NCBI RefSeq assembly: GCF_003171655.1
Contig: NZ_QFZL01000003.1
Span: forward strand, 528,680 to 592,679
DNA: 64,000 nt
Direction: 5' to 3'
DNA from: Stakelama portus
GTDB taxonomy: Bacteria > Pseudomonadota > Alphaproteobacteria > Sphingomonadales > Sphingomonadaceae
The notes below the pieces were generated by a model. The model had not been told where the DNA came from, ran no database searches, and worked only from the letters and a program-made list of their open reading frames with translations. The position numbers and the translations under genes were made by a program. Shown here one piece after another: positions 56,374 to 64,000 of the stretch; within the stretch, counting starts at the first letter, position 1, and each line of letters opens with the position of its first letter.

Positions 56374-56828
56374 GCGCCGTCCTCCAGCAGCTCCTTGCGG
56401 ATCGTGATCGCGGCGAGCGACATCTGGACTTCGACCAGAAAACAGACGAGCCCGGCGACGAGCAGCAGCATCGAGGTGATGAACGCGACCGCGACGACCA
56501 GCCCGATATGCAGATCGATGATTTCCGAAACGAACATCAGCGCGACGACCAGGCAGATGGCGAGCGCGCTGCACACGCACAGGAAAATCGCGCGGTTGAT
56601 CACGGCGATGCGCCGGTTGATCAGGCGCAGTTCCCAGACATGGCGGTCATGCTCCGGTCCGGTCGAGCTGGGATGGAGCTGTTCGATCGCGCGCGCGCGA
56701 TCGACGATCCGCGCCAGCCGCCCGACCATGACGTTCAGGATGCCGCCGATCCCGGCGAGCAGGAACACCGGCGCGATCGCCGTCTGGATCGTTTGGGCGA
56801 CCGTAGAAAGATGCGGAAAACTTTCCAT
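56370..56828 (-). CDS. DUF2721 membrane protein
   Basis: 152 residues. Family start TIQTAIAPVFLLAGIGGILNVMVGRLARIVDRARAIE, then ELRLINRRIAVINRAIFLCVCSALAICLVVALMFV and a last helix. Function unknown. First gene of the pair with the DUF4345 gene, and divergent from the SpoIIAA-like gene (51-base gap). Confidence 0.82.
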   Translation of the reverse strand: MESFPHLSTVAQTIQTAIAPVFLLAGIGGILNVMVGRLARIVDRARAIEQLHPSSTGPEHDRHVWELRLINRRIAVINRAIFLCVCSALAICLVVALMFVSEIIDLHIGLVVAVAFITSMLLLVAGLVCFLVEVQMSLAAITIRKELLEDGA

Positions 56829-56879
56829 CTCCGCTCGTTATGACTGAAACTGCCACAGCCGCAAGCGGAGGATGGAGCG

Positions 56880-57257
56880 TTGCTGACATTCGACAAGGAC
56901 GCCGATGCGGGCGTGATCGAATTCACCGTGGACGGTGAAATCGGCGCGTCCGAATATGAAGCCGTGATCGCCGCGCTCGAGGAACAGATCACGCGCCACG
57001 GCCGGGTGAGCGTCGTCGAAGTCATCAAGAGCTTTACCGGCATGGCGCCGTCGCTGTGGTGGAAGGACGTGACCTGGGGCTTCAGCCATCTCAACGAATT
57101 CGCCCGCGCGGCGGTAGTGACCGATCATGGCTGGATCGGCCCGGTTTCGCGCGCGGTCGGCGCGCTGATGCCTGCCGAGATCCGGGCGTTCCGGCTCGAG
57201 GAAATCGAGGAGGCGCGCGATTGGGTGCGCGGCACGCCGGCGGACGAACCGGCATAG
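56880..57257 (+). CDS. SpoIIAA/STAS-like protein
   Basis: 125 residues resembling the SpoIIAA-like (PF11964) family: LTFDKDADAGVIEFTVDGEIGASEYEAVIAALEEQI, MAPSLWWKDVTWGFSHLNEFARAAVVTDHGWIGPVSRAV. Fold is STAS-like alpha/beta. TTG 56880 is used as start because GGAGGATGGAG lies just upstream. Role unknown, possibly a signalling adaptor. Confidence 0.75.
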   Translation: MLTFDKDADAGVIEFTVDGEIGASEYEAVIAALEEQITRHGRVSVVEVIKSFTGMAPSLWWKDVTWGFSHLNEFARAAVVTDHGWIGPVSRAVGALMPAEIRAFRLEEIEEARDWVRGTPADEPA

Positions 57258-57309
57258 GCCGGAAAAACCCTCACGCGTTGGTAACCGGTTTGCGTTAGGC
57301 AATGGCGCC

Positions 57310-58413
57310 ATGACCAGGGCCATGCCGCTATCCGAATTCCCCAAGCTGCCCCCGGCGCTGATGCTGGACGCGGTGGAGGGATTGTCCGTACAGATCGATC
57401 GCGTCGCCGAGGGCGCCGCGCCGACGCATCGTTTCCTGCGCTATGGCTGGTTCGCCGCGGCGCTTGCCGCCTATGGCGGACAGGCGCGGACGATCACGCT
57501 GACTCGCGAAGGCGATCCGGTCGTCGCGCTTCCCTATATCGCCACCGGGCCCGGCTGGGCGAAGCTGGCGAGCGTGCCGGGATGCTATTGGCCGTTCCGC
57601 AGCTTTCCGGTGCGCGAGGATGCCGGGGCGGAATGCGGCGAATTGCTGCTCGACCGGCTGGCGCGCGACGTGAATGCGTTGCGGATCGGCCCTGTCTATG
57701 ACGGCGATCCGGCGCTGGAGATGCTGCGCGCGGCGGCGGCCAGCCGGGGGTGGACGGCGATCGACCGCACCATCGCGCAAAGCTTCCTGCTCGACATGGG
57801 CGCGCTCCGCGCCGAAGGTACCTGGCCGCGCAATTCGACGCTGCGCAAGAACCGGTTCCACGAAAAGCATCTGCGCGAACATGGCGAAGCCGACTGGCGA
57901 TTCGTGTCGGGCGAGGACTGGAGCGAGGCGCAGTTCGATGCGCTGGCGGCGATCGAGCAGAAGAGCTGGATCGCCGACCGTACCGATGGCAGCGATGCGA
58001 AATTCACGCGTACGGGCCATGGCGCCTTCTGGCGCGCCGCGGCGGCCGATCCGGTACTGGCAAAGATGATGTGGGCGGCGATGCTGAGCGTCGACGGCGA
58101 ACCGGCGGCCTTTTCCTTCGACCTCAATGCCGGCGATCTGAAATATGCCATCGCCAACAGCTATGATCCGCAATTCGGCAAACATTCGCCGGGCAAGCTG
58201 CTTTATTATCGAAATCTGGTCCGCGCGCTGGACGACGGGATCACGCGCGTCGACTGGGGCGCGGGTGACAGCGGGTATAAGCGGACGATCGGCGCCGATG
58301 GCGGCCCGATGATCCGCGACTGGCTGTTCGTACGGCCGGGGCTGCCGGGAATGGCGGCGAAACTCGCGCGCGGGCTGTGGCGGCGCAGCGGGAATCGGGT
58401 AGCGGGCAGCTGA
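57310..58413 (+). CDS. GNAT (CelD/BcsL-like, acetyltransf_6) acetyltransferase
   Basis: A 367-residue protein with a C-terminal GNAT-like domain: FWRAAAADPVLAKMMWAAMLSVDGEPAAFSFDLNAGDLKYAIANSYDPQFGKHSPGKLLYYRNLVRALDDG. This is the layout of CelD/BcsL family proteins linked with polysaccharide modification. The N-terminal half is less defined. Substrate unknown. Confidence 0.8.
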   Translation: MTRAMPLSEFPKLPPALMLDAVEGLSVQIDRVAEGAAPTHRFLRYGWFAAALAAYGGQARTITLTREGDPVVALPYIATGPGWAKLASVPGCYWPFRSFPVREDAGAECGELLLDRLARDVNALRIGPVYDGDPALEMLRAAAASRGWTAIDRTIAQSFLLDMGALRAEGTWPRNSTLRKNRFHEKHLREHGEADWRFVSGEDWSEAQFDALAAIEQKSWIADRTDGSDAKFTRTGHGAFWRAAAADPVLAKMMWAAMLSVDGEPAAFSFDLNAGDLKYAIANSYDPQFGKHSPGKLLYYRNLVRALDDGITRVDWGAGDSGYKRTIGADGGPMIRDWLFVRPGLPGMAAKLARGLWRRSGNRVAGS

Positions 58414-58425
58414 GCGACGGAGTGG

Positions 58426-58734
58426 TTATTCCCCGAACTTATCCGGGTGCCGCTTCGCATAGCCGGGGTCGAGCAGATCCTGCGCTTCGGGATGACGCTC
58501 GAAATAGCTGACATAGAAGGGGCAGACCGGGATCACCTTCAGCCCCGCTTCGCGTGCGTAATCGAGGCTGGCGCGAATCAGCTTCGATCCGATTCCCTGC
58601 CCCTCATGCTGCGGCGGGACCAGCGTATGGGTAAAGCGGATCCGGTCGCCCGAGACAGTATATTCCGAAATCGCCGTGGCATCCCCCAGATCGATTTCGA
58701 AGCGGTTTTCGGCTTCGTTGCGCACGACATCCAT
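58426..58734 (-). CDS. Small GNAT-family N-acetyltransferase
   Basis: 102 residues, starting MDVVRNEAENRFEIDLGDATAISEYTVSGDRIRFTHTLVPPQHEGQGIGSKLIRASLDYAREAGLKVIPVCPFYVSYFERHPE. The QGIGSKLI loop is the acetyl-CoA-binding motif. It is the short YidJ/YjdJ-like kind. It lies 14 bases after trmB on the same strand, probably co-transcribed. Confidence 0.88.
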   Translation of the reverse strand: MDVVRNEAENRFEIDLGDATAISEYTVSGDRIRFTHTLVPPQHEGQGIGSKLIRASLDYAREAGLKVIPVCPFYVSYFERHPEAQDLLDPGYAKRHPDKFGE

Positions 58735-58748
58735 GGCGATCTCCCAAT

Positions 58749-59429
58749 TCAGACCCGCAGATAGCGGAAATACCAGACTTCATGTCCCTTGCGACGTGCC
58801 TTGCGCTCATAGCGGGTTTCGGGCCAGTCGTCGGGACGCGTGAGAAAGTCCTGCGCGCTTTGCGCCTGCCATGCAAAATCGCGGCGCTGGTTCATCACCA
58901 TCATCGACCAGCGGCAATAGGTCGGATCGTCGGTGCCGAGGCGAAATTCGCAACCGGGCTTGAGCTTTGCCGCGATGATGTCGAGCGGGCCGTGGTTCAT
59001 CATCCGCCTTTTGGCGTGCCGCGCCTTCCGCCAGGGGTCGGGATGGAGCAGATAGATGCGCTCCATGCTCGCATCGGGAAAGCGTTCGAGCACTTCCAGC
59101 GCGTCGCCCATATGGATGCGGACATTGGCCAGGTCGCCGTCGCGGATATGGCCGAGCGCGCCGACGACGCCGTTCAGAAACGGTTCGCAGCCGATAAAGC
59201 CGTGATCGGGCCGCGCCGCCGCCTGTCCGGCGAGATGTTCGCCCGCGCCGAAGCCGATTTCGAATTCGAGAGGGCGCGCATCGCCGAACAGCAGCCTGGC
59301 ATCGAGCGGCCCTTCGGCGGGCACGCTCACTTGCGGCAGCAATTCTTCGACCAGCGCGGACTGGCCTGCGCGCAATTTATGGCCCTGACGGCGGCCGTAG
59401 AGACGGCGGATGGTAGTGGGATCGGACAC
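58749..59429 (-). CDS. trmB: tRNA (guanine-N7-)-methyltransferase
   Basis: Makes m7G46 in tRNA. The 226-residue product has FEIGFGAGEHLAGQAAARPDHGFIGCEPF (SAM-binding), YLLHPDPWRKARHAKRRMM (family signature PDPWxKxRHxKRR), and the C-terminal YERKARRKGHEVWYFRY. Complete and of normal length. Confidence 0.96.
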   Translation of the reverse strand: MSDPTTIRRLYGRRQGHKLRAGQSALVEELLPQVSVPAEGPLDARLLFGDARPLEFEIGFGAGEHLAGQAAARPDHGFIGCEPFLNGVVGALGHIRDGDLANVRIHMGDALEVLERFPDASMERIYLLHPDPWRKARHAKRRMMNHGPLDIIAAKLKPGCEFRLGTDDPTYCRWSMMVMNQRRDFAWQAQSAQDFLTRPDDWPETRYERKARRKGHEVWYFRYLRV

Positions 59430-59495
59430 GGCGCGCCTGTTAGCGCGGGATTTCCCGCCGGGGAAGCCGCAGCGCGCCGAACCGGGGTATCGGGG

Positions 59496-60242
59496 TCAGC
59501 CGGCGAACGGTCGGGGCAATCGGCCGACTGCAGGCCGGGCGATATAATAGCCTTGTTGATAGCGGACGCCGAGCGCGCGCAGCTTTTGTGAATCGCTGGC
59601 GGTCTCGACGCCTTCGGCGACCAGCCGCACGCCCAGCCGTTGCGCGATGGCGACGACCTTTTCAACGACCAGGCGGCGCGACCAGCTGCTCGAAAGATTG
59701 CGGATCAGTTCGGGGTTGAGCTTGACCAGATCGGGCGTGAAGCGGCCGAGCAGGCACAGCCCCTGATCCTGGGCATCGAAATCGTCGAACGACGTCATCA
59801 TCCCCATCTTGCGATAGGCGGCGATGGTATCGGCCATGTGCAGCGTATCGAGCCGGTCATGGCCGCTGAATTCGAAGATCAGCCGTTCGGGCTGAAGTCC
59901 GCATTCGCGTGCGGTTTCCAGTGCGGCTTCGGCTTCGGCCAGCGGGTCGATCATCGTGTCGGGAATGAAGTTGATGGTCAGCCGCGCGCTGGTCTTGCCG
60001 ATCCCGGCGGCCACCGCCGCGCGGATCGCCGTAAGCCGGCATTCGCGATCGAATGCGCGGCGCTGATCGGGCAGGACGGTGGCAATGATCTCGCCCGCGC
60101 TTTCGCCCTGGGGACCGCGCACCAGTGCCTCATAGGAGAAGATGCCGCCGCCGTTGACGTCGACGATCGGCTGAAACGCCATGGCGAGATCGAACGTCGC
60201 CTCTTTCGCCTCGGTGCAGATGGGCAAGGCCTGCACAGTCAC
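59496..60242 (-). CDS. EAL-domain c-di-GMP phosphodiesterase-like protein
   Basis: 248 residues, mostly one EAL domain. The catalytic set is present: Glu38 (YEALVRG), Asn91 (LTINF), Glu124 (FEFSG), Asp153-Asp154 (FDDFD), Lys174 (LVKLN), Glu210 (VAEGVET) and Gln230 (QQGYY). So it could hydrolyse c-di-GMP. No sensor domain is attached. It is first of three related genes in 4 kb, 66 bases from trmB and 85 from the degenerate paralogue. Activity is predicted only from residues. Confidence 0.9.
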   Translation of the reverse strand: MTVQALPICTEAKEATFDLAMAFQPIVDVNGGGIFSYEALVRGPQGESAGEIIATVLPDQRRAFDRECRLTAIRAAVAAGIGKTSARLTINFIPDTMIDPLAEAEAALETARECGLQPERLIFEFSGHDRLDTLHMADTIAAYRKMGMMTSFDDFDAQDQGLCLLGRFTPDLVKLNPELIRNLSSSWSRRLVVEKVVAIAQRLGVRLVAEGVETASDSQKLRALGVRYQQGYYIARPAVGRLPRPFAG

Positions 60243-60327
60243 ACTCCTCCAGTTTCAATCCTCATTAATCATAGATGGATTCGCACAAAGGGACTCGATT
60301 GCGCGCAATCGTGCCGATTTCGCGGGG

Positions 60328-61182
60328 TCATGCGGGGAGCGGCATCAGCTGCACCGGGCCCTCGGCGGTCGGCGCGGGGCGGCCGCTCGCGCGATGGTGA
60401 TGCTGGAGCCGGCGGTGCGCGCTGCCGATTTCGCGACGCGCGACGGCGGCATTGGCGCGGCGCGGTTCGATCGCACGGCCCAGTCCCAGCGCGGGTTCGT
60501 CGCACAGATGCGGCATTGCCAGCCGGGCGGTTGCCGGAGCGATCCAGTCGCCTTCGACCTGGCGGATGCCGATGCCGTGCAGCGCGGCGAGTTCGGCGGG
60601 CGACTGAATGCCCGGCGCGATCACATCGGCTCCGGCCCGGCGGGCCAGCCGCATCACGCTTTCCAGAATCTGGCGGCGCGCGCTGCTGGCGTCGATCGCG
60701 CGGACCAGCGTCGCGTCGATGCGCAGGAAGCGCGGCGAGACGCGGGCGAGCAGCTGAATGCCGGCAGGCGCGGCGGCGAAATCGTGCAGCGCGATGGCGA
60801 GTCCCCGGCGCTCGCTGGCGGCGATCAGGCGCGCCGCCGCTTCGGTGTCGCCATATTCGCCGGCGCTTACCGACACGATCAGCGACGACAGCGCGATCCG
60901 GTGGCGCATCGCGGCACGGACGAGCGATTGCAGCAATTGTTCGGGCATGTCGCCCTGTGTCCCCAGCGGCAGCAGCAATTGCGCGCGACGCTCGCCGATA
61001 CCGGCGGCTGCCGCCGCGCCGATCGCGGCTTCGATCATCGGCGCATATTGGATCGCGCCGCTGTCGGCCCCACCACGCAGGACAAGGCGATAGGCAGTCG
61101 GCTGCGCACTATCCGCATCGATGATCGGCTGGAATGCGAAGGCCGTGGTGATTTCAGGTTCCGAAGTCTCGTAAACGAACAT
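60328..61182 (-). CDS. Degenerate EAL-domain protein, probably non-catalytic
   Basis: 284 residues with the EAL fold recognisable (AFAFQPIIDADSA, AIALHDFAAAPAGIQLLARVSPRFLRIDATLV, GADVIAPGIQSPAELAALHGIGI). The EAL glutamate is Arg32 (YRLVLRG), the first Asp of DD is His133, the Lys is Arg154, the EGVE glutamate is Pro190 (APGIQ), the Asn/Pro strand reads LLLPLG and the Gln loop is VEGDW. Phosphodiesterase activity is therefore unlikely. The C-terminal 60 residues are Arg/His-rich with no known fold. A binding or scaffold role is inferred. Confidence 0.82.
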   Translation of the reverse strand: MFVYETSEPEITTAFAFQPIIDADSAQPTAYRLVLRGGADSGAIQYAPMIEAAIGAAAAAGIGERRAQLLLPLGTQGDMPEQLLQSLVRAAMRHRIALSSLIVSVSAGEYGDTEAAARLIAASERRGLAIALHDFAAAPAGIQLLARVSPRFLRIDATLVRAIDASSARRQILESVMRLARRAGADVIAPGIQSPAELAALHGIGIRQVEGDWIAPATARLAMPHLCDEPALGLGRAIEPRRANAAVARREIGSAHRRLQHHHRASGRPAPTAEGPVQLMPLPA

Positions 61183-61436
61183 GGTGACATCCTCCTGGTA
61201 ACCTTTTGGTAATGGTTAACCGGGGTGTTCGTGAACTACGGGCGGACTCCCATTGGATTCTTCCGCATACGGAGATTCACAGGGGCGGAGGATGGGGGCG
61301 CGTGCGTCGAAATCGCGCAAGCCGCGCATTCGCGCGAGTCGCGCCGGGCAGCGATTTCGCGAGTGTCGAAGGGCGGGCGCAGGGGGCGTTCCGCCACCCC
61401 CGCAGACAAAGCCTTGTTGTGGATCGGAATCGATCG
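61183..61436. other. Gap between degenerate EAL gene and ktrB-type gene
   Basis: 254 bases with no supported gene; contains GC-rich sequence and the 3' end of the K+ transporter unit. Nothing distinctive seen. Confidence 0.4.
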
Positions 61437-62768
61437 TCAGACGACGAACACTTCGTCCGAATCGCCTGCTCCCGACTCGTCGCGCCCCGCCGCAGCAATG
61501 CCCAGCGTGACGAATCCGACGCGCCCGACGAACATCAGGAAGATGACAATGATCTTGCCCAGTTCGCTCAGCGATCCGGTCGCACCCATCGACAGACCGA
61601 CCGTGCCCAGCGCCGACAGCGACTCGAACAGCAATTGTTCGAAACCGATCGTTTCGGTGAGCGAAAGCAGGAACAGCGCACTGCCGAGAATGAGGACATA
61701 GAGCGCACAGGCGGCGATCGCAGTGGTGCGAACCTGTTCGGGTATCGTGCGGCGCATGAAGGTGACGGTCTGGCGCTCGCGCGACACCGAACGGACGATG
61801 CCGATCAGCACGGCGAGCGTCGTGATCTTGAGGCCGCCGCCGGTGCCTGCAGGCGACGCGCCGAAAATCATCAGCAGATAAATGACCATGATCGCGGGCA
61901 GCGCCAGGGTGCCGATCGGCAGGGTGTTGAAACCGACTGTGGTCTGCGCGGTCATCGCCTGGAAAAAGGCGGCGAGCAGGCGTTCCCATGGCGGCATGTC
62001 AGCCGGCCAGACAGTGACGAGCAGCAACAGCAAGGTGCCTGCTACCGCAAGAATGCCGGTCAGGCGCAGGATCACCCGGCTGGTAAAGCCCAGACGCGGG
62101 CTTTTGCGCGTCAGCACGCGCCAGCCGTCATCGACCACGAGGAAGCCGATCCCGCCGGCATAGCTCAGCCCGGCAAGCGTCAGCGATATCGGCGTGTCGC
62201 CGACGAACGATTCGAAACTATTGGGATTGAGGCTGAACCCGGCGGTGCAAAAGGCGGAGACCGTGTGGAAGATCGCGCTCCATGCCGGCGCTTCGACTCC
62301 GCGCCCGAGCAGCAGGAAATAGAGGATCAGCGCGCCCAGCGCCTCGACCGCCAGCGCATAGATCACGATCCGCCGGAGAAAATCGCGCACTTCATAGCCG
62401 TGCGGCAGCGCGAAGGCCGATCGCGAGACCTTGAGCGACAGGCGCGATCGCGGATTGACGGCGGTCAGGATGACGAAGCTGATCAGTGTCATATAGCCAA
62501 GGCCGCCGGCCTGAATCAGCGCGACGACGACCAGCTGGCCGAACCAGCTATAGTGCGATCCCGGATCGATGGTGACGAGCCCCGTCGTCGAAACCGCAGA
62601 GACGGCGGTGAACAGATTGTCGAGCGCGCTGACCGGCGCCGATTGGGAAAAGGGCAGGCACAGCAATAGCCAGCCGATCATCATATAGGCCGCATAGCCG
62701 GCGACCAGCAATTTGGCGGAATGAAGATCGAGAAGACGGCGACGCAGACGGACAAGCGCACGTTTCAT
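61437..62768 (-). CDS. KtrB/TrkH-family K+ transporter membrane subunit
   Basis: A 443-residue membrane protein with four M1-P-M2 repeats whose filters read VSTTGLV, FCTAGFS, QTTVGFN and LGTVGLS; each keeps the central Gly. Layout (LFTAVSAVSTTGL at the first pore, GGLGYMTLISF after it) fits KtrB. The expected regulatory partner KtrA/TrkA is not next to it, which may mean another locus supplies it. The C-terminal tail (DESGAGDSDEVFVV) is acidic. Confidence 0.9.
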   Translation of the reverse strand: MKRALVRLRRRLLDLHSAKLLVAGYAAYMMIGWLLLCLPFSQSAPVSALDNLFTAVSAVSTTGLVTIDPGSHYSWFGQLVVVALIQAGGLGYMTLISFVILTAVNPRSRLSLKVSRSAFALPHGYEVRDFLRRIVIYALAVEALGALILYFLLLGRGVEAPAWSAIFHTVSAFCTAGFSLNPNSFESFVGDTPISLTLAGLSYAGGIGFLVVDDGWRVLTRKSPRLGFTSRVILRLTGILAVAGTLLLLLVTVWPADMPPWERLLAAFFQAMTAQTTVGFNTLPIGTLALPAIMVIYLLMIFGASPAGTGGGLKITTLAVLIGIVRSVSRERQTVTFMRRTIPEQVRTTAIAACALYVLILGSALFLLSLTETIGFEQLLFESLSALGTVGLSMGATGSLSELGKIIVIFLMFVGRVGFVTLGIAAAGRDESGAGDSDEVFVV

Positions 62769-62902
62769 CGGACAAGGCCTCCGGAGGAGCGTGGCGGCGC
62801 CTCTACTCCTTTGCCGTGCCCGCGCAAGGGGTCAAAAATGGACGTGCCGCACCTTTCGGATATTTGCGGCGCATGTGTCGGCGCCGTGGCGGCGCCGGAG
62901 AT

Positions 62903-63667
62903 TCAGGCGGCGATCTGGTCGGGATCGAAGGGCGACAACATGCCGATCTGTGCCGGGGCGAGATAATCGCCGCGCATCAGCGGAACGCCCAGCTGGCGCA
63001 GGCGATCGAATTCGGCGCGGGAATCGACGCCTTCGGCGATCAGCTTGATCCGCTTCTGTTCGGTGATCGCGACGATATTTTCGACCACCATCCGGCTGAG
63101 CCAGCTCTGGTCGAGCCGATGCACCAGATCGGCGGGCAGCTTGATCGTGTCGGGAGTGAAGCCGTTGAGCAGCGACAGCCCGTCATTGGCCGATCCGAAA
63201 TCGTTGAACGCCACGGTGAAGCCGCGCTGCTGATAGGCATGGACCAGCGTCGTCATCTTTTCGCTCTCGAGATCGTCGAGTTCGGAAAATTCGAGCACCA
63301 GCTTGTCGGCGGGAAATTCGAGCCGCCGAACGATGCGCTGCATCCGTTCGGCGTCCTCGACGGGGTTGTCGATGAAATCGGTCAGCACGCGCGTCGCGAG
63401 TCGGACGTCCATTCCCATGATGCCGCCCTTGATCGCCTGACTGATCGCGGCAAGCCGGCATTTGAGGTCGAAGGTCGGGCGTTCGGCGTCGGGGATCATC
63501 CGCGCGAAATCGGCCGGCTTTTCGCCGCCCGGTCCGCGAAAGGTCGCCTGATAGGCAAATACGCGCATGGTGTTGGTGTTGACCGCTGCCTGAAACGCCA
63601 TGTCGAACTCGCGCCATGAGCTGTCCGCAGTCGAATAGGGTGTCGCAGTCTTAAGGTGCGGTGCCAT
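62903..63667 (-). CDS. EAL-like protein with partly lost catalytic set
   Basis: 254 residues. EAL fold retained (YQATFRG, VLEFSELDDLESEKMTTLVHAYQQRGFTVAFNDFGSANDGLSLLNGFTPDTIKLPADLV, LIAEGVDSRAEF). Glu126, Asp156, Lys176 and Glu212 remain, but the EAL Glu is Gln40 and the first Asp of DD is Asn155. The QGY glutamine is Arg232, and the Asn strand reads VLTDFI. So activity is doubtful. ATG 63667 is preferred because GGAGA lies just before; ATG 63679 is in frame. Separated from the K+ transporter gene by 134 bases. Confidence 0.82.
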   Translation of the reverse strand: MAPHLKTATPYSTADSSWREFDMAFQAAVNTNTMRVFAYQATFRGPGGEKPADFARMIPDAERPTFDLKCRLAAISQAIKGGIMGMDVRLATRVLTDFIDNPVEDAERMQRIVRRLEFPADKLVLEFSELDDLESEKMTTLVHAYQQRGFTVAFNDFGSANDGLSLLNGFTPDTIKLPADLVHRLDQSWLSRMVVENIVAITEQKRIKLIAEGVDSRAEFDRLRQLGVPLMRGDYLAPAQIGMLSPFDPDQIAA

Positions 63668-63802
63668 ATCTCTCTCCATCGAGATGATTTCTATTTTGGA
63701 GAGAAATATCCGCGAACCCAAACGGGGTTGCCAGCGCGGGATTCCCCGGATGGGCACAAAATGCCGTACCCTGCGCGACATGCGGCAGGACTTGCCAAAT
63801 AA

Positions 63803-63835
63803 AACGCCCCCGCAAGCAGGACTTGCGAGGGCGTT
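63803..63835 (-). terminator. Rho-independent terminator after metK
   Basis: On the minus strand the stem AACGCCC-type (63822-63835 with 63803-63816) has a 5-base loop and is followed by TTTTATTT. It sits 24 bases from the metK stop. Confidence 0.85.
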
Positions 63836-63858
63836 GCTATAGTCGCGCGAACGCAGGT

Positions 63859-64000
63859 TCAGGCCAGCGCGGCCTTCAGATCCTCGACGAGGTCGGTGCG
63901 TTCCCATGGGAAATAGTCGCCTTCGGCGGTGCGGCCGAAATGGCCGTAGGCGGCGGTGCGGGCATAGATCGGCTTGTTGAGGCCCAGATGCGTGCGGATC
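63859..64000 (-). CDS. metK: S-adenosylmethionine synthetase, C-terminal end (runs off window)
   Basis: The last 47 codons read [27 protein letters not shown], then [17 protein letters not shown] and stop. TAAYGHFGR and FPWERTD are signature sequences of the MetK C-terminus. The enzyme makes SAM from methionine and ATP, used among others by BtaA, BtaB and TrmB of this window. The body lies outside the window. Confidence 0.95.
   Translation of the reverse strand, partial: IRTHLGLNKPIYARTAAYGHFGRTAEGDYFPWERTDLVEDLKAALA

Overview
The window looks like chromosomal DNA of a sphingomonad-type alphaproteobacterium (order Sphingomonadales). The composition is GC-rich and most genes have strong third-position G/C bias. 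Genus-typical content includes ALA synthase (C4 haem route), a MipZ division ATPase, a Caulobacter/Sphingomonas-style phosphomannomutase/phosphoglucomutase, a TonB-dependent receptor, LytTR membrane regulators, a carotenoid oxygenase and sphingomonad-style intergenic inverted repeats. Species cannot be fixed from the sequence alone. All calls come from reading translations and motifs; no database search was run.

Layout. 1-1.6 kb: 3' part of glyA overlapping rpiB, then a LytTR-domain remnant. 1.9-5.2 kb: tightly overlapping operon btaA-btaB (betaine lipid synthesis) plus a Tat-exported GH47 mannosidase-like protein. 5.2-7.3 kb: yeiH-type exporter facing a divergent LysR regulator. 7.3-9.5 kb: hemA with two small overlapping downstream genes. 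10-12.6 kb: murI, then plsY-dprA. 12.6-17.8 kb: a block between dprA and topA (yghU, ABC-F ATPase, DUF347 membrane protein, membrane-anchored LuxR-type HTH protein). 17.8-25.8 kb: housekeeping genes (topA, phosphoesterase, panC, mipZ, dnaJ-like, pgmG, exonuclease). 25.8-35.5 kb: TraB/GumN protein, ferredoxin reductase, tRNA-Thr, cupin, aminopeptidase P, katG, oligopeptidase B. 35.5-41 kb: small accessory genes (lipase-like protein, truncated haemoglobin, YjhX homologue, small secreted Cys protein, nuclease-like protein). 41-48 kb: nrdB and nrdA separated by a three-gene membrane cluster, DUF2171 and three copies of a paired-palindrome (REPIN-like) repeat, with a GIY-YIG gene between two copies; then a LytTR regulator. 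48-56 kb: DUF2141 protein, carotenoid oxygenase, alpha/beta hydrolase, TonB receptor, amidase. 56-64 kb: small membrane genes, acetyltransferases, trmB, three EAL-domain paralogues flanking a KtrB-type K+ transporter, and the 3' end of metK.

How genes work together. btaA and btaB give the two steps of diacylglyceryl-trimethylhomoserine synthesis, and their overlap with a mannosidase-like gene suggests a shared envelope-remodelling job. nrdA and nrdB form one class I ribonucleotide reductase although they are 1.8 kb apart. FNR/FixK-type palindromes sit before a truncated haemoglobin gene and a small secreted cysteine protein, and weaker ones lie near hemA and after dprA, hinting at a low-oxygen or NO regulon. 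Of the three EAL proteins only one keeps the full catalytic set, so the other two are probably sensors or binders rather than c-di-GMP phosphodiesterases.

The most interesting items are the btaAB-GH47 operon, the EAL trio with graded catalytic loss, the REPIN-like modules around the GIY-YIG gene, the FNR-type sites, and a palindrome that contains both stop codons of a convergent gene pair.
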